Shown piece by piece: positions 33,951-45,813 of a DNA stretch of 64,000 nucleotides (its first letter is position 1; the number at the start of each line of letters is the position of its first letter). The stretch comes from Aurifilum marmelostoma (taxonomy: Eukaryota; Ascomycota; Sordariomycetes; Diaporthales; Cryphonectriaceae), in the NCBI GenBank assembly GCA_027559495.1, contig JAMXSV010000028.1, positions 2,931,742-2,995,741 of the forward strand, written 5' to 3'. Both the position numbers and the translations under genes were made by a program. The notes beneath the pieces are model-generated. The model made no database searches and was not told where the DNA came from. It saw only the letters and a program-made list of their open reading frames with translations.

Positions 33951-35464
33951 CGTGATGATGGCTGCTGTCAGCAATGTGGTAGGAAGGTTTCCTTGAAAGT
34001 TGCTCTGATCAGCAGGTGATTGATCAGAGAGACAGCTTCCTTCCTTTGTACAGACAAAAGACCTGTCGATGACAAGAGACAGGTGTGGAAGGAATTTGGC
34101 TAGAGAAGAAATAAAGAAAAAAGGATGCTGCTCCCAGAGCTTGAGGAGGGGGAAAAGTCGAGACTGGTGCAGGAGTCAGTCAACAACAATGTGCTAGAGA
34201 TGAGGTTGGACTAGATTTATCCTCGGGGTTCAAGGCGTCGCGGGCGGAAAAAAGGACACGCTGGCGGTTGAAGCTCCCCAAAAAATTAAATGCAGCAGCA
34301 GCTCCAACCTTCCCCCCTCCGGCTGAGGTGCAGGGATCATGATGCTATGTACAGGGGGGGTCACGGGCGCTCAGGTGGCCACTGCATTATTGAGTGCGGG
34401 GATCGATCGGGAGGTCCCTAGCCTAGCAGGTGCCTTATTGAAGAAAACCACTGAGAAGGCTGGAAGGGTACTGCCTCTTCAGCGTACCGAGACCCCTTCA
34501 CCAGGGCCACCGATGCGCCAAAGCACCTAGTGACCCCACCTGGGAGAACTTCTTGGAAGGTTCGACGTGCATATTTCTGTAGCATGGCAATTTCGGGAAA
34601 AGCTTCAATGTAACAACAACAGGCTGAAGTAGGATTCTGGCCAGCAGCGTAAACCAAATCAAATTGCACTCATTAATTGGTGAAAGCTGTCCTCAAGCAT
34701 AGTTGATGATCTGATACTGCTGCAGGTTCACCTGCCTCACCATTATGATTGCCAAAATGCTGGCTGTTTCTGATGATCTCGAATCATTGGGGAGAGACTA
34801 ACTGACTCGGCCTGTGTGTGTGGTCAAGACGCAGTACTAATATTATATGATATAGCACAATTTGCTGCAGAGATCACATGCTTTTGGAGAAGGTTAGTGT
34901 GTTCTGACATACTAGTATCAAGCACACACTATCATCTTTGCGGGTAATCTTAGAGAATCCCTGATATTATATATCAGGGCACATGATGAACCGAGCTCCC
35001 TCTCCTCTCGGTATAAGAAGGCTGCCAGTGGCATATACCCAAACACAGATGGAAAAATGGTAATGATAATATTTGCACTGCAAACATGGCGCACAAAAGT
35101 CTAATTTGCACTGATATTGTACCAATGTGCTAAAAAGCAGAGAGAAGAGGAAAAAATCGCACGCTGTGCCAAGCTGCCTGCCGAGACAGTGTTTCTCTGT
35201 AGTGTGGAGAGGAATGGAGGGGTCGAACTGGTACAGTAAGAGTGACGTGCTCCGGCCTGGAGCGGCTCCGACCCCCATAATATTGTAGTGCAAGGGCGCC
35301 GATTCTATCCTTTTTTCCACCAGCCTGACGATACACTGCAGCCATAGCATGTCCTCTCATGCAACCGTAGAATTGAAATCTGGTTCAAGTACAGGAGGGT
35401 TTGACAAGAGTTCTTCGCTTCTGGACATCAACGGAGCGCGTGCGAGAGCTTTTGGTGAGACGCA
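33951..35464. other. Intergenic, divergent calnexin/MDE1 promoters
   Basis: Apart from the UPRE-like site, nothing else is recognised in this 1.5 kb. Short open frames at 34339-34669 and 34967-35350 overlap on both strands and lack similarity to known families. Confidence 0.55.
34255..34263 (-). promoter_or_regulatory. UPRE-like element upstream of calnexin
   Basis: On the minus strand this reads CAGCGTGTC, identical to the nine-base core of the yeast KAR2 unfolded-protein-response element bound by Hac1. It sits about 305 bases upstream of the calnexin start codon and in the same orientation. Calnexin is a standard UPR target in fungi. A match of this length within a few hundred bases is unlikely by chance, but function is inferred. 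Confidence 0.5.
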
Positions 35465-36452
35465 ATGGGCAGCAGCAACGACGAGCTCATCTGCTCCGAT
35501 GACCTCGACCACCCGGCCAACCTCATCCCGTCTTTGTGTGCAAAGTTTTGGACCTTGGGTTGGGTGACGGGCACCGGCGGCGGCGCCTCGATACGTGATG
35601 AGTAGGGTCGACCCCCACAAGCCCCCTCCTCCTTCAACCGCTGGTTCTACCAGCCTGCTTCTCTGTGGAATTGACTAACACTCGTGCCTGCGCACCCCCC
35701 CTTTCTCACAGTGACCTCGTCTACATAGCCCCCCTCGGGCGTGCAGAAGGAGCTCATGAAGCCTTCCGACCTATACGTCCTCTCCCTCCCGCAGACCCTC
35801 GAAAAGCACAAGTCCTCCTCCTCCGAGGGCGACGGCCCCATCCGCCCAAGCTCTCGCGTCTACCTGCGCTCTCCGCCGGCCTTCAAGCCCTCGCAGTGCA
35901 CCCCGCTGTTCCTCAGCGCCTTCACCCGCCGCGACGCCCGGTGCTGCATCCACACCCACAGCCCCTATGCGGTGCTCGTCACCCTCATCCTCGAGCAGCA
36001 GGGCGGCAGCAAGGAGTTCAGCATCAACAACATTGAGCAGATCAAGGGCTTCGCGCGAGGCTACCCGCACCGCGAGGTCGGGAACCTGGGGTATCACGAC
36101 ACGCTGCGGATCCCCGTGATTGAGAATACGGCGCACGAGGAGGACCTAACCGAGTTCATGGAGGAGGCCATGGACCGGTACCCAGATGCGTATGCCGTGC
36201 TGGTGAGGAGACATGGTGTCTATGTCTGGGGCAACAGTGTTGAGCACGCCAAGACGCAGTGCGAGAGGTATGTGGACCGCTGCAGTCCTTTCGCCTCCTA
36301 TGCTCGGGCGTCAATATTGCGAATCACAGCTGACTTGACCTTGCTACAGTCTGGACTACCTCTTTCAACTTGCGGTAGAGATGAAGAAGCTCGGTATCCC
36401 GTGGATCTCAAACATTGAGCCGACGCTGCCTACAAAGTCGATAAAAGAATGA
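35465..36452 (+). CDS. mde1: Methylthioribulose-1-phosphate dehydratase (methionine salvage), one frameshift
   Basis: Three exons: 35465-35601, 35712-36267 and 36350-36452. The product (about 264 residues when continuous) belongs to the class II aldolase/adducin family, MtnB/Mde1. It dehydrates 5-methylthioribulose 1-phosphate in the methionine salvage pathway, in the cytosol. Family blocks are clear: DHPANLIPSLC, LGWVTGTGGGASIR, YIAP-SGVQKELM, CCIHTHSPYAVLVT (zinc-binding His pair), NNIEQIKGF, ENTAHEEDL and VLVRRHGVYVWG (third His). The frame breaks inside the invariant IAPSG: six C at 35729-35734 where five would keep the frame. Everything before and after reads normally with good splice sites, so this is one extra base, either an assembly error or a real recent lesion. 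Confidence 0.88.
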
Positions 36453-36855
36453 GAAGTTCTCCTCTATGGTATCCTCAGACCAATCTCGCTACCTACCTTC
36501 CTTGGGCGCTTGAATGTAGAGGGAATCTGTGTGTGATCCGACCAATCAAGCACGCAAGCTATTACGGACATTGAACTTCGTCGGTAAGCTCTACTTCCTG
36601 GGTTTATATGCGCCAAAAATGTCAGGGAGGAGAGTGCGTGGACAAGGGTATACGAGACTAAACATTGGTTTCATTAATCCCACACGACGATGGGGTTTAT
36701 TTCTTATTTTCTTTCCGATGCTAAGTCTCACTGCTTCAATTACCGGTACTCTCTACCGATATCCCATATTACCCGTCTCGTCCCGCATTACTTCATCATT
36801 ATCCACAATACCCATATCCAAAGAGGGAGAAGTTCGCCTTCTCCCAACAAGGTGC
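36453..36855. other. Intergenic between convergent genes
   Basis: About 400 bases holding two 3' ends. No feature is recognised. Confidence 0.6.
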
Positions 36856-37532
36856 CTACAAAGCCATGAAGGCAGCCAGCAGGCCAAAGAGGCTTGCACC
36901 GGTAACACCAACGCGGATAGCATCAGCACTGCTTGAGGACGTAGACGAAGACGACGACGAGGTAGCAGTGCTGGTGCCAGACGAGGAGGAGCCGCTGCCC
37001 GAGGTGCCAGACGAGCTGGAGGTACCTGTGGCGGAGGCGGATGCGGCGGTGCCAGTGGAGCCGGAAGAGCCAGTTGAGCCAGTCGCCTCGGCCGGAGTGC
37101 CGGTAGAGGTGAAGTAGTTCTGGTCAATGCAGCTCTGGACACAGTCGCCGTAGGCAGAGTTGTCGGCGGCGGTGCCGTTGCCCTGGTCGCAGCTGGCGAC
37201 GCAGTCGGTGGTGGCGTTCACCTGCGAGCCGGAGGGATCAGGGACCTGTGTACGAGGGGTTTAGCGAGGCTGTCTCGTGGTGACCGCTGGCGCAAAGTGT
37301 CAAGATTGTGCCGGTCTGTTAAACTTACAGCAATGCACTTGGACTGGCAGTTCACATCGCCAGCGTCACAGGCCTCGAGGCAGGCTGCCTCGGAAGACTG
37401 GGCGGCGGTGAGGGAGACAGAGGTGGCAGCGGAGGAGACAGTGGTGGAGGCGACGGCGGTGCTGCTGCTGTCCGAGCTCTGGGCACTGGCGAGGACGGCA
37501 AAGGCGCCAACGAGGAAGGTAGCGAAACGCAT
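36856..37532 (-). CDS. GPI-anchored Cys-rich cell-wall-type protein
   Basis: Two exons (37532-37329, 37245-36856; intron 83 bases, GTAAGT donor) give 197 residues. Residues 1-17 are a signal peptide (MRFATFLVGAFAVLASA). The middle holds two cysteine pairs in each exon (CLEACDAGDVNCQSKC, then DCVASCDQG and GDCVQSCIDQNYF), spaced regularly like a small disulfide-bonded repeat. A long Ser/Thr/Gly-rich stalk follows (about residues 125-175). The end is hydrophobic (VGVTGASLFGLLAAFMAL), fitting a GPI-attachment signal. Such proteins sit in the wall or plasma membrane. The two halves resemble a duplicated CxxxC...CxxxC unit; it is not a CFEM domain by cysteine count. Confidence 0.83.
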
Positions 37533-40499
37533 CTTGACGATTTGGTTGTCGTTTTTCGAAGGGTGTGATTAGAAACTTCTTAGCCTGTATGAATGGACAG
37601 TGAAGAAAAGAGCAATGTTGTTGCGAGTGAACAAGCTGTTGAGCGAGTGTGGATGAACGGGAACAATCCTCGTACAGCAATTAACAGAGCAGAGTAGGGA
37701 CAAAGCGAGAAGACAGGTCGAGAAGGGAGAAAGAAAAAGAAAATCAGGTCAAGAAAACAAACGCGTGAGAGGCAGGAAGGACTGGGCTCTTTTAAATGGG
37801 CGGTCATCGCGCATGGATCTCACATGGCTGGGATCCCGTCCCTTTCGTTAGTACATTCTACTATGTACCATCCATCCATGGTGCTCTAAGGATCCCCCCA
37901 TGTAGGGGGCTCTGGGCTTGGGAAGGGTCCGCACCGAGCATTGGCGGAACAAGAAACACAGGGAAGGAAGGAACCTGATCATCGCGCCACTGCCTACTGA
38001 TGCCTGTCGTGAGAGGTCATTTTTGCTGCCTTCTGTCTTCCTTTCCTTTTGTTTTCTCTCCCTCTCTCTCCTCAAACGGAATCCTCGTATTCCTATTCCT
38101 CTTGCCACCTTCAGCCTCTGTTTCGCACAACACAACTCCTTGCCGTTTTCAATCCGAAGGCGAGGAAAGATGAGAGACATCCATTTTCATCCATTCCTGC
38201 CTCCTCTTCTCCCCCCCAGCATAGTTTTCTCTGTTTCCTTGGCTTCCGCCCCTCCAGCCCGGGCGGATCTCGTTTAGACGTTACAAGCACAGTGGCACTG
38301 TACACCACCTGCCCCTCCCCCAGAAGGCTCTAGAACCCCTTCTGGTATGGCCTGTTTACCCTCAGCCAACCAGAGCTCGCGGACGGGTGACGGCTCATAC
38401 AGGAGCTAGAGCAGTGAGGCTCGTGTTCGACGACGGGATCTCTTGCATGTCTCTCCTCTGGTTCTGCCTGTTTTTCTGGAGAATGTCACGCGGACTCTGC
38501 CGTGTCGAATGAGTATCTCTTCACGGAACAGACTGTTTTGGGATGATCACTTGAGAGGGCTTTATCGGATCAATGATCCTCTGTGGGGATTTCCTTTGTC
38601 GATTTTCCTACCCTTCTTCTTCTCTCTCTTCCCAGGTAGATTTAGAGAAAAGATCTGCATGAAAGAATCCGGAGGAGGGTCAATTTCAGTCCTGCATATA
38701 TGTAATGCCACCAGAGAAACCCTCATATGCCCAGCCAGCCAGTCAGCTCGGCCTCCTTTTATTCGAAAGGTGGGAAAAAAAAAATAATTCCCACTGTATT
38801 GGCCTTGTCGATCGTTGGGGTAACCTTAAAATTAGTGATATTCTGGGCGGCACTGGGTAGGGTGCCAGGGGTGCCACTTTTGGGTAGGGGCGTCAGCCAA
38901 GCTTGCCCCCCCCCCCCCCCCCCCCGGAGGAAGAAACCTGGTGGTCCAATTTCCGTCCTGCCGCCCAGTTGCAGTCAGTGCTTATTCTCTCCTTCCCAAT
39001 ATTGGGGCGGTAATAATAAAAAAGAAACAAGAAAAAAATTCCCAATCCCTCTTACAGCCACTGGGCGTCTGATTTCCGAACAGTCATGTAACTATTAAGG
39101 GGTTTGTGGGAATAGAGACAGGCAGATGAGATCTGTAAGTCCTGAATCCTCGTCGGCTCTTTTTTTTCCCTTTTCTTCCTCCCCAGGCCCTCTTTCCTTT
39201 CTCTAAGTCTCTCTCTCTCCCCCTCCTTCACCACAAACGGTGGCCAACCCACAAATCTCGGACCACTTCCTAGGCTGTCCATCCCCCAGACTTGTTCCCC
39301 CCAGATCCACAGTGACGATGATGTGTCCACTGCATGTGTTTTTTTTTTACCCTTCCACTCGCTTCGGCCCTCTCCACACTTCCCCCTTGCCCTTGTCGTC
39401 CAAACAACAACAACAACAAGCGCCCTGTCATGTTCCTGGGTCGGCTCTTCTTGCCGTTATGCAATTCCAACCAAGGCCTGAATGCCACGTATGTATCGTA
39501 GGAAGCAAGGTCTCCTCCAGCTGGAGACAAGGAGGCCAGAAGGACACAAGAGCTCGACCGACTTTTGGGTGGGGAGCGTGTGACCATAAAATGTCTCTCA
39601 AGCCATCGGGGCTATTTTGCGCCCTCCTTGCCAATACGAGAGGGAACATAGTAGCTGCATATACTACATAGATGAGATGGGCTGCCTTTCTCTCTAGAGG
39701 GCTTGAAAGCGAAAGGGGGGGGGGGGGGATGGTTCGTCTCGGAGCACAGAGCGGATGTACGCGCCCTTAGCTGCTGCTAAAATTGTGACCACACCTACAC
39801 GCATGCACGTACATAATATTGTAGGCACATCCACTCCCACCCGTGTCTGTCTTACGCACAAATCCTAGCCATGACCCTACAATCCCATCCGGTTGGTGCA
39901 GTCGCGGCGGGTGCTTGCAGTGGCGCTCGTGCAGTACGAAAAAAAAAATGTTATTTGTACTATCTTACAAGTTACTGGAATACGGGATTTGTAGCAGCAA
40001 GCACAGAAGAAAATAAAAGGCAAGAAAGGAAACAGAGGGAGAGAGAGACAGAAAGGGAAAAGAATGAAGATCGAAGGTCACGTGTGTTTGTGAGGTCTCT
40101 CTTTTGGGTACCTGCTGCCTATCTATACCCTCTACCTAGGCTTCCTGCTTAATATTTCGTGAGGTTCTCAGTTTCTCCTGCTCGTATGAATCAAGACGGC
40201 GACGTCTCTTGTGTCATATTTGCTGGCGGGTCATGAATGTCAGGAACGAAAGATGATGCACGGGCCCTTGACCAATTTTCAAGACCGCTTGATATATCAA
40301 AAGCAGAGGTGCGTTCATTGCCTCCTCTCTCTGGAATGCCGGTGCTATCTGACCATAACATACAAACTGAGCCCAAGAACCAAGAACAGGCCACCATGCA
40401 GCCAACAGGCAACCCGGCTCTGTCTAGATCGGTAGCACTCCACAGCACGAGCACCAGCACTAGCACCGTCACTCACAACTGCTGCAACCCCCGCCGTGT
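37533..40499. other. Gene-free interval with long G/C homopolymers
   Basis: About 3 kb between a GPI-protein promoter and the 3' end of an SDR gene. It holds a 20-base C run (38906-38925), a 14-base G run (39715-39728), a CAA repeat near 39405-39420 and purine/pyrimidine tracts. Open frames here lack family resemblance. No tRNA or TE is recognised. Confidence 0.55.
38906..38925. repeat. Poly-C tract (20 bases)
   Basis: An uninterrupted run of C, the longest G/C homopolymer in the window, in a gene-free interval. Confidence 0.95.
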
Positions 40500-41425
40500 T
40501 TACCATGGCACCGTCCCATCAACATCAGTAAAGGTATTCGTCTCGCCGTCCGGCCCCAAGGTCGCCAGCCGGCACGCATTGATTGCGCCATGCTCTGCCG
40601 GCATTCTTCCCGCATACGCATCTGAGCAAAGAAGATTAATCAGCATTCACTCTTTTCAGACTGCTGGCGTGTCTGAATGCTGCTTCGTGAGAAGGGCGCG
40701 AGGGCAGATCGCTCTCAGGATGACAGTTCTCGCGAGCCGAGATCAGAAATAGTGTGTGCTGCAGGGGAACAGAGGAAAAAATGAGACCGCGGATCGAACT
40801 TACTCAGATTCGTTGCACAGTGACCAGGGCAGCAGATGTTGATCTTCCAGTCGTTCCTTCCGTCAAACTTTGCCGAATAGAACAGGCCGAGCATGGTCAT
40901 GGCCGTCTTGGAGATGGTGTAAGGCTCCCACGGTAGTTTTCTAGACTGCTCACTGGTGGCCTTGAAGGTAAGGGAGCCGATGCTGGAGGACATGAAGACG
41001 ATGCGCTTCGTGAGTGTGGATTTTTCGAGCAGCGGGATGAAGTTCTCGGTCACGACCTGAGTGCCGGCGACATTGGTGTTGTATATGTCGAGATACTCGC
41101 CGCGGACACTATTGGGCTTCCCGTCGGCTGCCTTGGGGGCACCCGATATACCGGCGTTGTTGACGAGGACGTCGATATGACCATGTTTCTCGCTAACTGT
41201 CTTGGCTGCAGCCTCGATGGACTCGTCCGAGGTCATATCCAGCAAGAGCGGCTCAACAGACAGACCCTGGGACGCAAGCTTCTGGGCTGCCTCCTCAATC
41301 GCTTCCTTCCTGCGTCCGGCCATGATGATGTGGTAGTCCTTTTGGTCCGTAGCAAGTTTCTTGGAGATCTCGAAGCCCAGACCCTGGTTGGCACCGGTGA
41401 CGAGCACGATAGTCTTGGCAGTCAT
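40500..41425 (-). CDS. Short-chain dehydrogenase, carbonyl-reductase-like
   Basis: Two exons (41425-40804 and 40621-40500; intron 182 bases, GTAAGT donor) give 247 residues. The fold is the classical SDR: TGANQGLG at 10-17, NNAG at 89-92, SSS at 146-148, and the catalytic YTISK with Tyr169 and Lys173. The C-terminal exon (RMPAEHGAINACRLATLGPDG...GTVPW) was found by its family resemblance; the unspliced frame would otherwise run into unrelated sequence. It reduces or oxidises small carbonyl or alcohol substrates with NADP(H), in the cytosol. Substrate unknown. Two direct copies of GTCGGAGGA occur about 410-435 bases upstream of the start. Confidence 0.9.
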
Positions 41426-42203
41426 TTTCGATGATAACTTCACGCTTGGTTGATGCGGCTTGCAGGTCGGATGGAGTGATTGAGTAGTAGTAACTTGATG
41501 ATGAGCCTTGAAGCGTAGTCCTCCTCTCAGGACTGTCTCATCCACCGATACTTATACGTGAGCCTGCCTGGTAGATTCGTCATCGTTACTGTCAACCTCG
41601 CGTCGTGGGCCGGATTTGTTAGAGCAAAAACCGAGACACGAAAGGAGACAGGGAAATGGCTGCCAGACGAGAGCTCTGATATTCTCGTGCTTCGACTACC
41701 TCGTCCTAATGTACGAGGTCGAACCTCCGCTGAAAGCAGTGGTCGGCTTGTAAGGGGTCCGAGGAATTTATGGCGATTAGGCCTTAGCTCCGAGCGACCG
41801 GCCAAGGCGCTACAGCAGCCCCATGCGCTAGTCGGAGGAGAAATGTGGTTGGTCGGAGGAAGCTGCCGACGGATACACGCTCGCTTCATGACATTAACAA
41901 AACATTCGCTGCTTTGTGCTGATTAATTCGCAGGTTGTGGCGTCCCGCAGGACATAAAGATGACTTGCAAGATTGGATGCCAGATTGTCCCGTTGTCCGA
42001 GGGAGCATAGGCTCTCAGCGTGGGCACATGGAACGGTGCTTGATGCTGATAAAGTTTCGCAGCCCGCACATTGTCCGGATGTTGTGGGAACATGGGCGGA
42101 ACGTACCAACTTCACCTTGAAGCGTCCCAACTGCAGCAGCTTATCTTTCTGCATCTCTACTCCCGGGCGGTGTGGTATAGTCTGAGCACTCATGCTCATG
42201 AGC
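41426..42203. other. Intergenic, SDR promoter
   Basis: Contains two direct repeats of GTCGGAGGA (41831-41839 and 41852-41860) and several other CGG-containing patches, the kind of half-sites used by Zn2Cys6 regulators. No gene was found. Confidence 0.5.
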
Positions 42204-43103
42204 TCATACAAGCTCAGCGTTACCAGCGTCGACCAGAGATTTTGCGTCGGACCATCTCAGGATGAGGATGTCTCCGTTCTTCCCATCCATGCTGCCGTCC
42301 TCGTCTGTGCCCCTTCCCACGACCAGGCAGTCTCTCAGCAGGCGGATGAAGACTGCTGTGTCGAGATCTGGCGTGTCGATCATGCTGATGTTGCCGGCCG
42401 TGTCGTTGAGGTTCTGCAGGTTCGGTGGGAACGAGGACAAGAACGAGGAAAGGTAGTGGTTATGGAGCATTGCTTGGTGGCGGGTCGCATAGGCGAGTTC
42501 CGTCTCGGAGAGGCGCGCGCGCATTGTGGGTGTGGAGAGGTAGTGCAGTGTGTGCTTGTCAATCTGTGGTCGAGTCACGGCAAGGTCAGCGTCGCTGTGA
42601 TACAGAAGACCTGGTTCGTCGGCAACCTTCCGTTGCGCGCAATCCTCCTCTTCTCTTGGAAGCCTCAAGGTAGCCGGCTTCGAAGCGCGATCGAAGTGAT
42701 TAAGTCGGACCTACCTTTGCTATCCTCGCGCGCACGTAGCTGCGCACGATGTATTTGTATCGCTCCAGTTCGGTCTGGATTACGATCAGAGCGAAGTTGG
42801 TCTTTGGATCCATGTCGCCGGTCATGTCCTCGACCTTCTCGATCTGGGCCTTGATGCGGTGGTTGATGCGCTCGAAAAGGCCATCTGCTGGCCACCTATG
42901 TACGATCCCAAGCGTTAGTTCAGCTGCTCCGCGAGTCTCGTACAATATGGATGACAAGCAAAAGTGAATGATGCGCACTCTAGAAGCTCCGGGGCGCATC
43001 GCTCGGCAACCCAAGCACGCGTGAGGGCCTGCAAGTCGCGGATCTCGTGCGGTACCGTGTCGAAGCTGGGATCGACCTCGCGAAGGATGTCATCGATATC
43101 CAT
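42204..43103 (-). CDS. sld5: GINS complex subunit Sld5
   Basis: Three exons (43103-42979, 42895-42715, 42563-42204) give 221 residues, the normal Sld5 size. It starts MDIDDILREVDPSF and has the N-terminal A-domain with WPADGLFERINHRIKAQIEK and ELERYKYIVRSYVRARIAKI, a hallmark of Sld5. A C-terminal B-domain follows (DTAVFIRLLRDCLVVGRG...GDILILRWSDAKSLVDAGNAELV). With Psf1-3 it forms GINS, part of the CMG replicative helicase at the fork. The introns are 83 and 151 bases, with GTGCGC and GTAGGT donors, which are weaker than most in the window. Confidence 0.93.
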
Positions 43104-44361
43104 AACGGTCGCTGTTCTTGTCCCACTCTATAGTCAGGCCTCTCTGCTTATACAGCTGTGTGGTGGCGACAATTCAGGAGAAGATAAATTACTTCTGCAG
43201 GGCGAGGTGACGCCTGTCTGAATTCCAGAACCGAACCTTTGGCGCGTCGCGATTACCAGGCCCCGAGAGCCACAGTGAGGGGTTGTGGGGCTGTCTCTAT
43301 GGAGGGGCTGCCCTGGCAGGCTGGCGCCGGCACCTACTTAGGTACTGTTGTACACTACCATAGTGCTGTGGTGTGCCTGTATTACTACCACTGCATAGGT
43401 ACTGCTATACTACTAGGATACATCATCAGAACATCAGTACTAAAAAGTAATTGGCTGGATACGTCAATATGTAATACTTGAATACTATTCAGGCATTTTT
43501 GGTCAGCCACATACCTTTCACTTGAGAAAGTGCACCATAAGTTAGCACTTTTGCTCTGATGCTGAGCTCTCACGCTATTCAAATTTTCAACTGTGACAGT
43601 ATAATCACTCACATAGACTCAAATGGTCTCCCATGTCTCTGGCGTAAAGTCCAAACCCCGTCCAGTGCCAGTGCTCTGCTCGTTCCTATGATGCCTAGAC
43701 TCACAATCGCAGGGTCACCAGCCGAATACCATGTCGCTCTCGATTTGGGCATGTGTGCTTCATTGCCATATCTGAAGATTCTCCTATTGAAATTATGAAA
43801 TGATGCTCTTGTCTTGATAACAGGTCCAGAAATGTGGACGAGAATTGTTATGAACATCGAGATATCGTCATGCATCAAGACCACCTTCCACCGTCGATCC
43901 CATAATTAAGTATTAAGTAGTTAGATCAAGTCCCAAGCTCATCAACCATGAGCTACCCGATCTAGTCTGAGCACTTTTGATCCTACTACATCAAGATGCG
44001 TTGAGTGATGATCTATCCCACTTCCTAGTACGTGCAAATCTAACCCGTGCTAAGTTGCTATGATTGGGTCCTAGGAAGGTCGGCTCCCTGACCCACAGGA
44101 CAACTACGTGGCACTGGAAATGGTCTTATGTCAAGGAGAGAGAAAGTTGAGAGTAAACTAAAGACAAGACTTGCGAGATGGTATACAACTGCAGATATAA
44201 GTAGATGCAGTGCCTACATTGATCGAGGTTCTCCTTTCGAGGATATCCCACGTCTTGGTCTTTATACGTCGTAAGAAGTTACTCGGAATATTCTAGACCG
44301 TGCAGAATCCTTTGCTGCGGTAATTGCTCTTGCTTTGGAAGCCAAAAAGAAAATCATACAC
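43104..44361. other. Intergenic, divergent promoters
   Basis: About 1.26 kb, AT-richer than its surroundings in the middle (about 43320-44020), rich in TAC/GTA trinucleotides. No coding or RNA gene and no recognisable transposon. It could be an old decayed insertion. Confidence 0.5.
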
Positions 44362-45813
44362 ATGGCCATGGCTTCGTCGCTCACATCGATCAACTGGTGG
44401 CCCTACGCGGCCTCTGTCTATTATACAGAGCCCACGAGATCACCAGTCTCAGCAACCCCCTCATGGACCACTGTTCGCTGGAGACCTTCATCGTCCTCCC
44501 CAACACCATCCTCTTCTGACTGGTCCTCCTCGTTTCCGTTCCCTGCCTCCTCGTCCGTCTTTTTCTCTTCCTCTTCTTTGGCGACCACGTACGCCTCCAG
44601 CCAGAAGACGCCTCCTCCAGGCCCCAATCCGACGCCGATGCCCCAAGATATGACAGCAGCAGTCGACCAGGATCAGCTTGGTTCAAAGCTCAGCAAGACA
44701 GAGATAATCTGGATAGGGGCTGTCATAGGCTTTGTGGTCCTGTAAGAAGCCATTCCCTAGATCACTCTTCAACCATCTCCAATATGTTTGAACAAAACCG
44801 ACTGACCCTGATGTTTTGGTTTCCACTCTAGAGTTGCGGTCTTCCTGACCATCTTCATAGTGTTCATTCGCCGCCGGTCTCGTCGGGTCCAAGTCTATCA
44901 AGATGGGCCACGAAACCCAACCATATGGACCAGGCCCTTCAGGCCTTTCAGCCAGAGCCCAAGCCAGAGCAGACCCAGAATGTGGGCCGACGTCCCTGTC
45001 TCTGAGCCACGCCGTACAGGTCGGTCATGTCGAGCGCTCCTCCCCTGGGGCTTGAACGGGGAGCACCGAAAGAGTTTCTCGCCTGCCGCTCCCCAGCCTG
45101 CCCGGCTCCCGCAGGAACGAGTCGTCGACATTGGCTTCTCCTCGGGTACCGATGTAGACCGCGTCCAGACACAGGCGGTCCAGAATCTGCCGTCCAGCGT
45201 GGAGTTTTATCCTGGCAAGGGCATCGACCAGATACAGGTGCGGACCACGCATATCGTGCCGCAGCACCAGGCCGCCAGCGGAAACAGAGGCTATGACCTC
45301 TTCATCGGGGCAAGGGACCAGCTCCGGCTCAACGCGGCCGTGAACATGTTCCACCGGGCGAGACAGGAACTCGGGCAACACGCTGCGGCTCATAGCGATG
45401 CACGACCGCCACGGCGATCCGCCACGCCATCTTCTAGTGGTGATGACAGCCTGCTGGAGGGAGGCGCCAGCCTGAGACGGTTCAAGACCATTCGGCACTA
45501 CGTCTGCAGCCATGGACCACGGAGCTCAAGCAGCCTATCGCAGGGTAGAGGTGCGTCTTCAGGCGCGGCCGCCTCAGCTGCAGAAGAGGGTGTCGAGGTA
45601 CACTCAGAAGAAGAGGGGCCAGCAGGTGCTGCCGTCGTCGACAACAACGGGCTGTCTTCGCTCCACAGGACGCCGTCCGATCACGCGAGCAGCATCAGTT
45701 CAATAACCGATGTCGCCCCTGCGTCCGCCATCATGGCTGTGAGAAAGAACGCATTGTCTGCTATCATCATCAACATTGGCGGTCGATCATCAGCGCAGCG
45801 TCCTCAAGTCTGA
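44362..45813 (+). CDS. Single-pass membrane protein with Ser/Thr-rich outer region
   Basis: Two exons (44362-44741 and 44832-45813; intron 90 bases, GTAAGA donor) give 453 residues. The first ~115 residues are Ser/Thr/Pro-rich and probably O-glycosylated and extracellular. There is no strong signal peptide, so the helix may serve as the signal anchor. The transmembrane helix is split by the intron: IIWIGAVIGFVVL then VAVFLTIFIVFI, followed at once by RRRSRR, the positive-inside flank. The cytosolic part (~310 residues) is Pro/Ser/Arg-rich with one more ordered block (GYDLFIGARDQLRLNAAVNMFHRARQEL). This is the layout of fungal surface-sensor-like proteins, but I see no WSC or other named domain. 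Function unknown. Confidence 0.75.
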
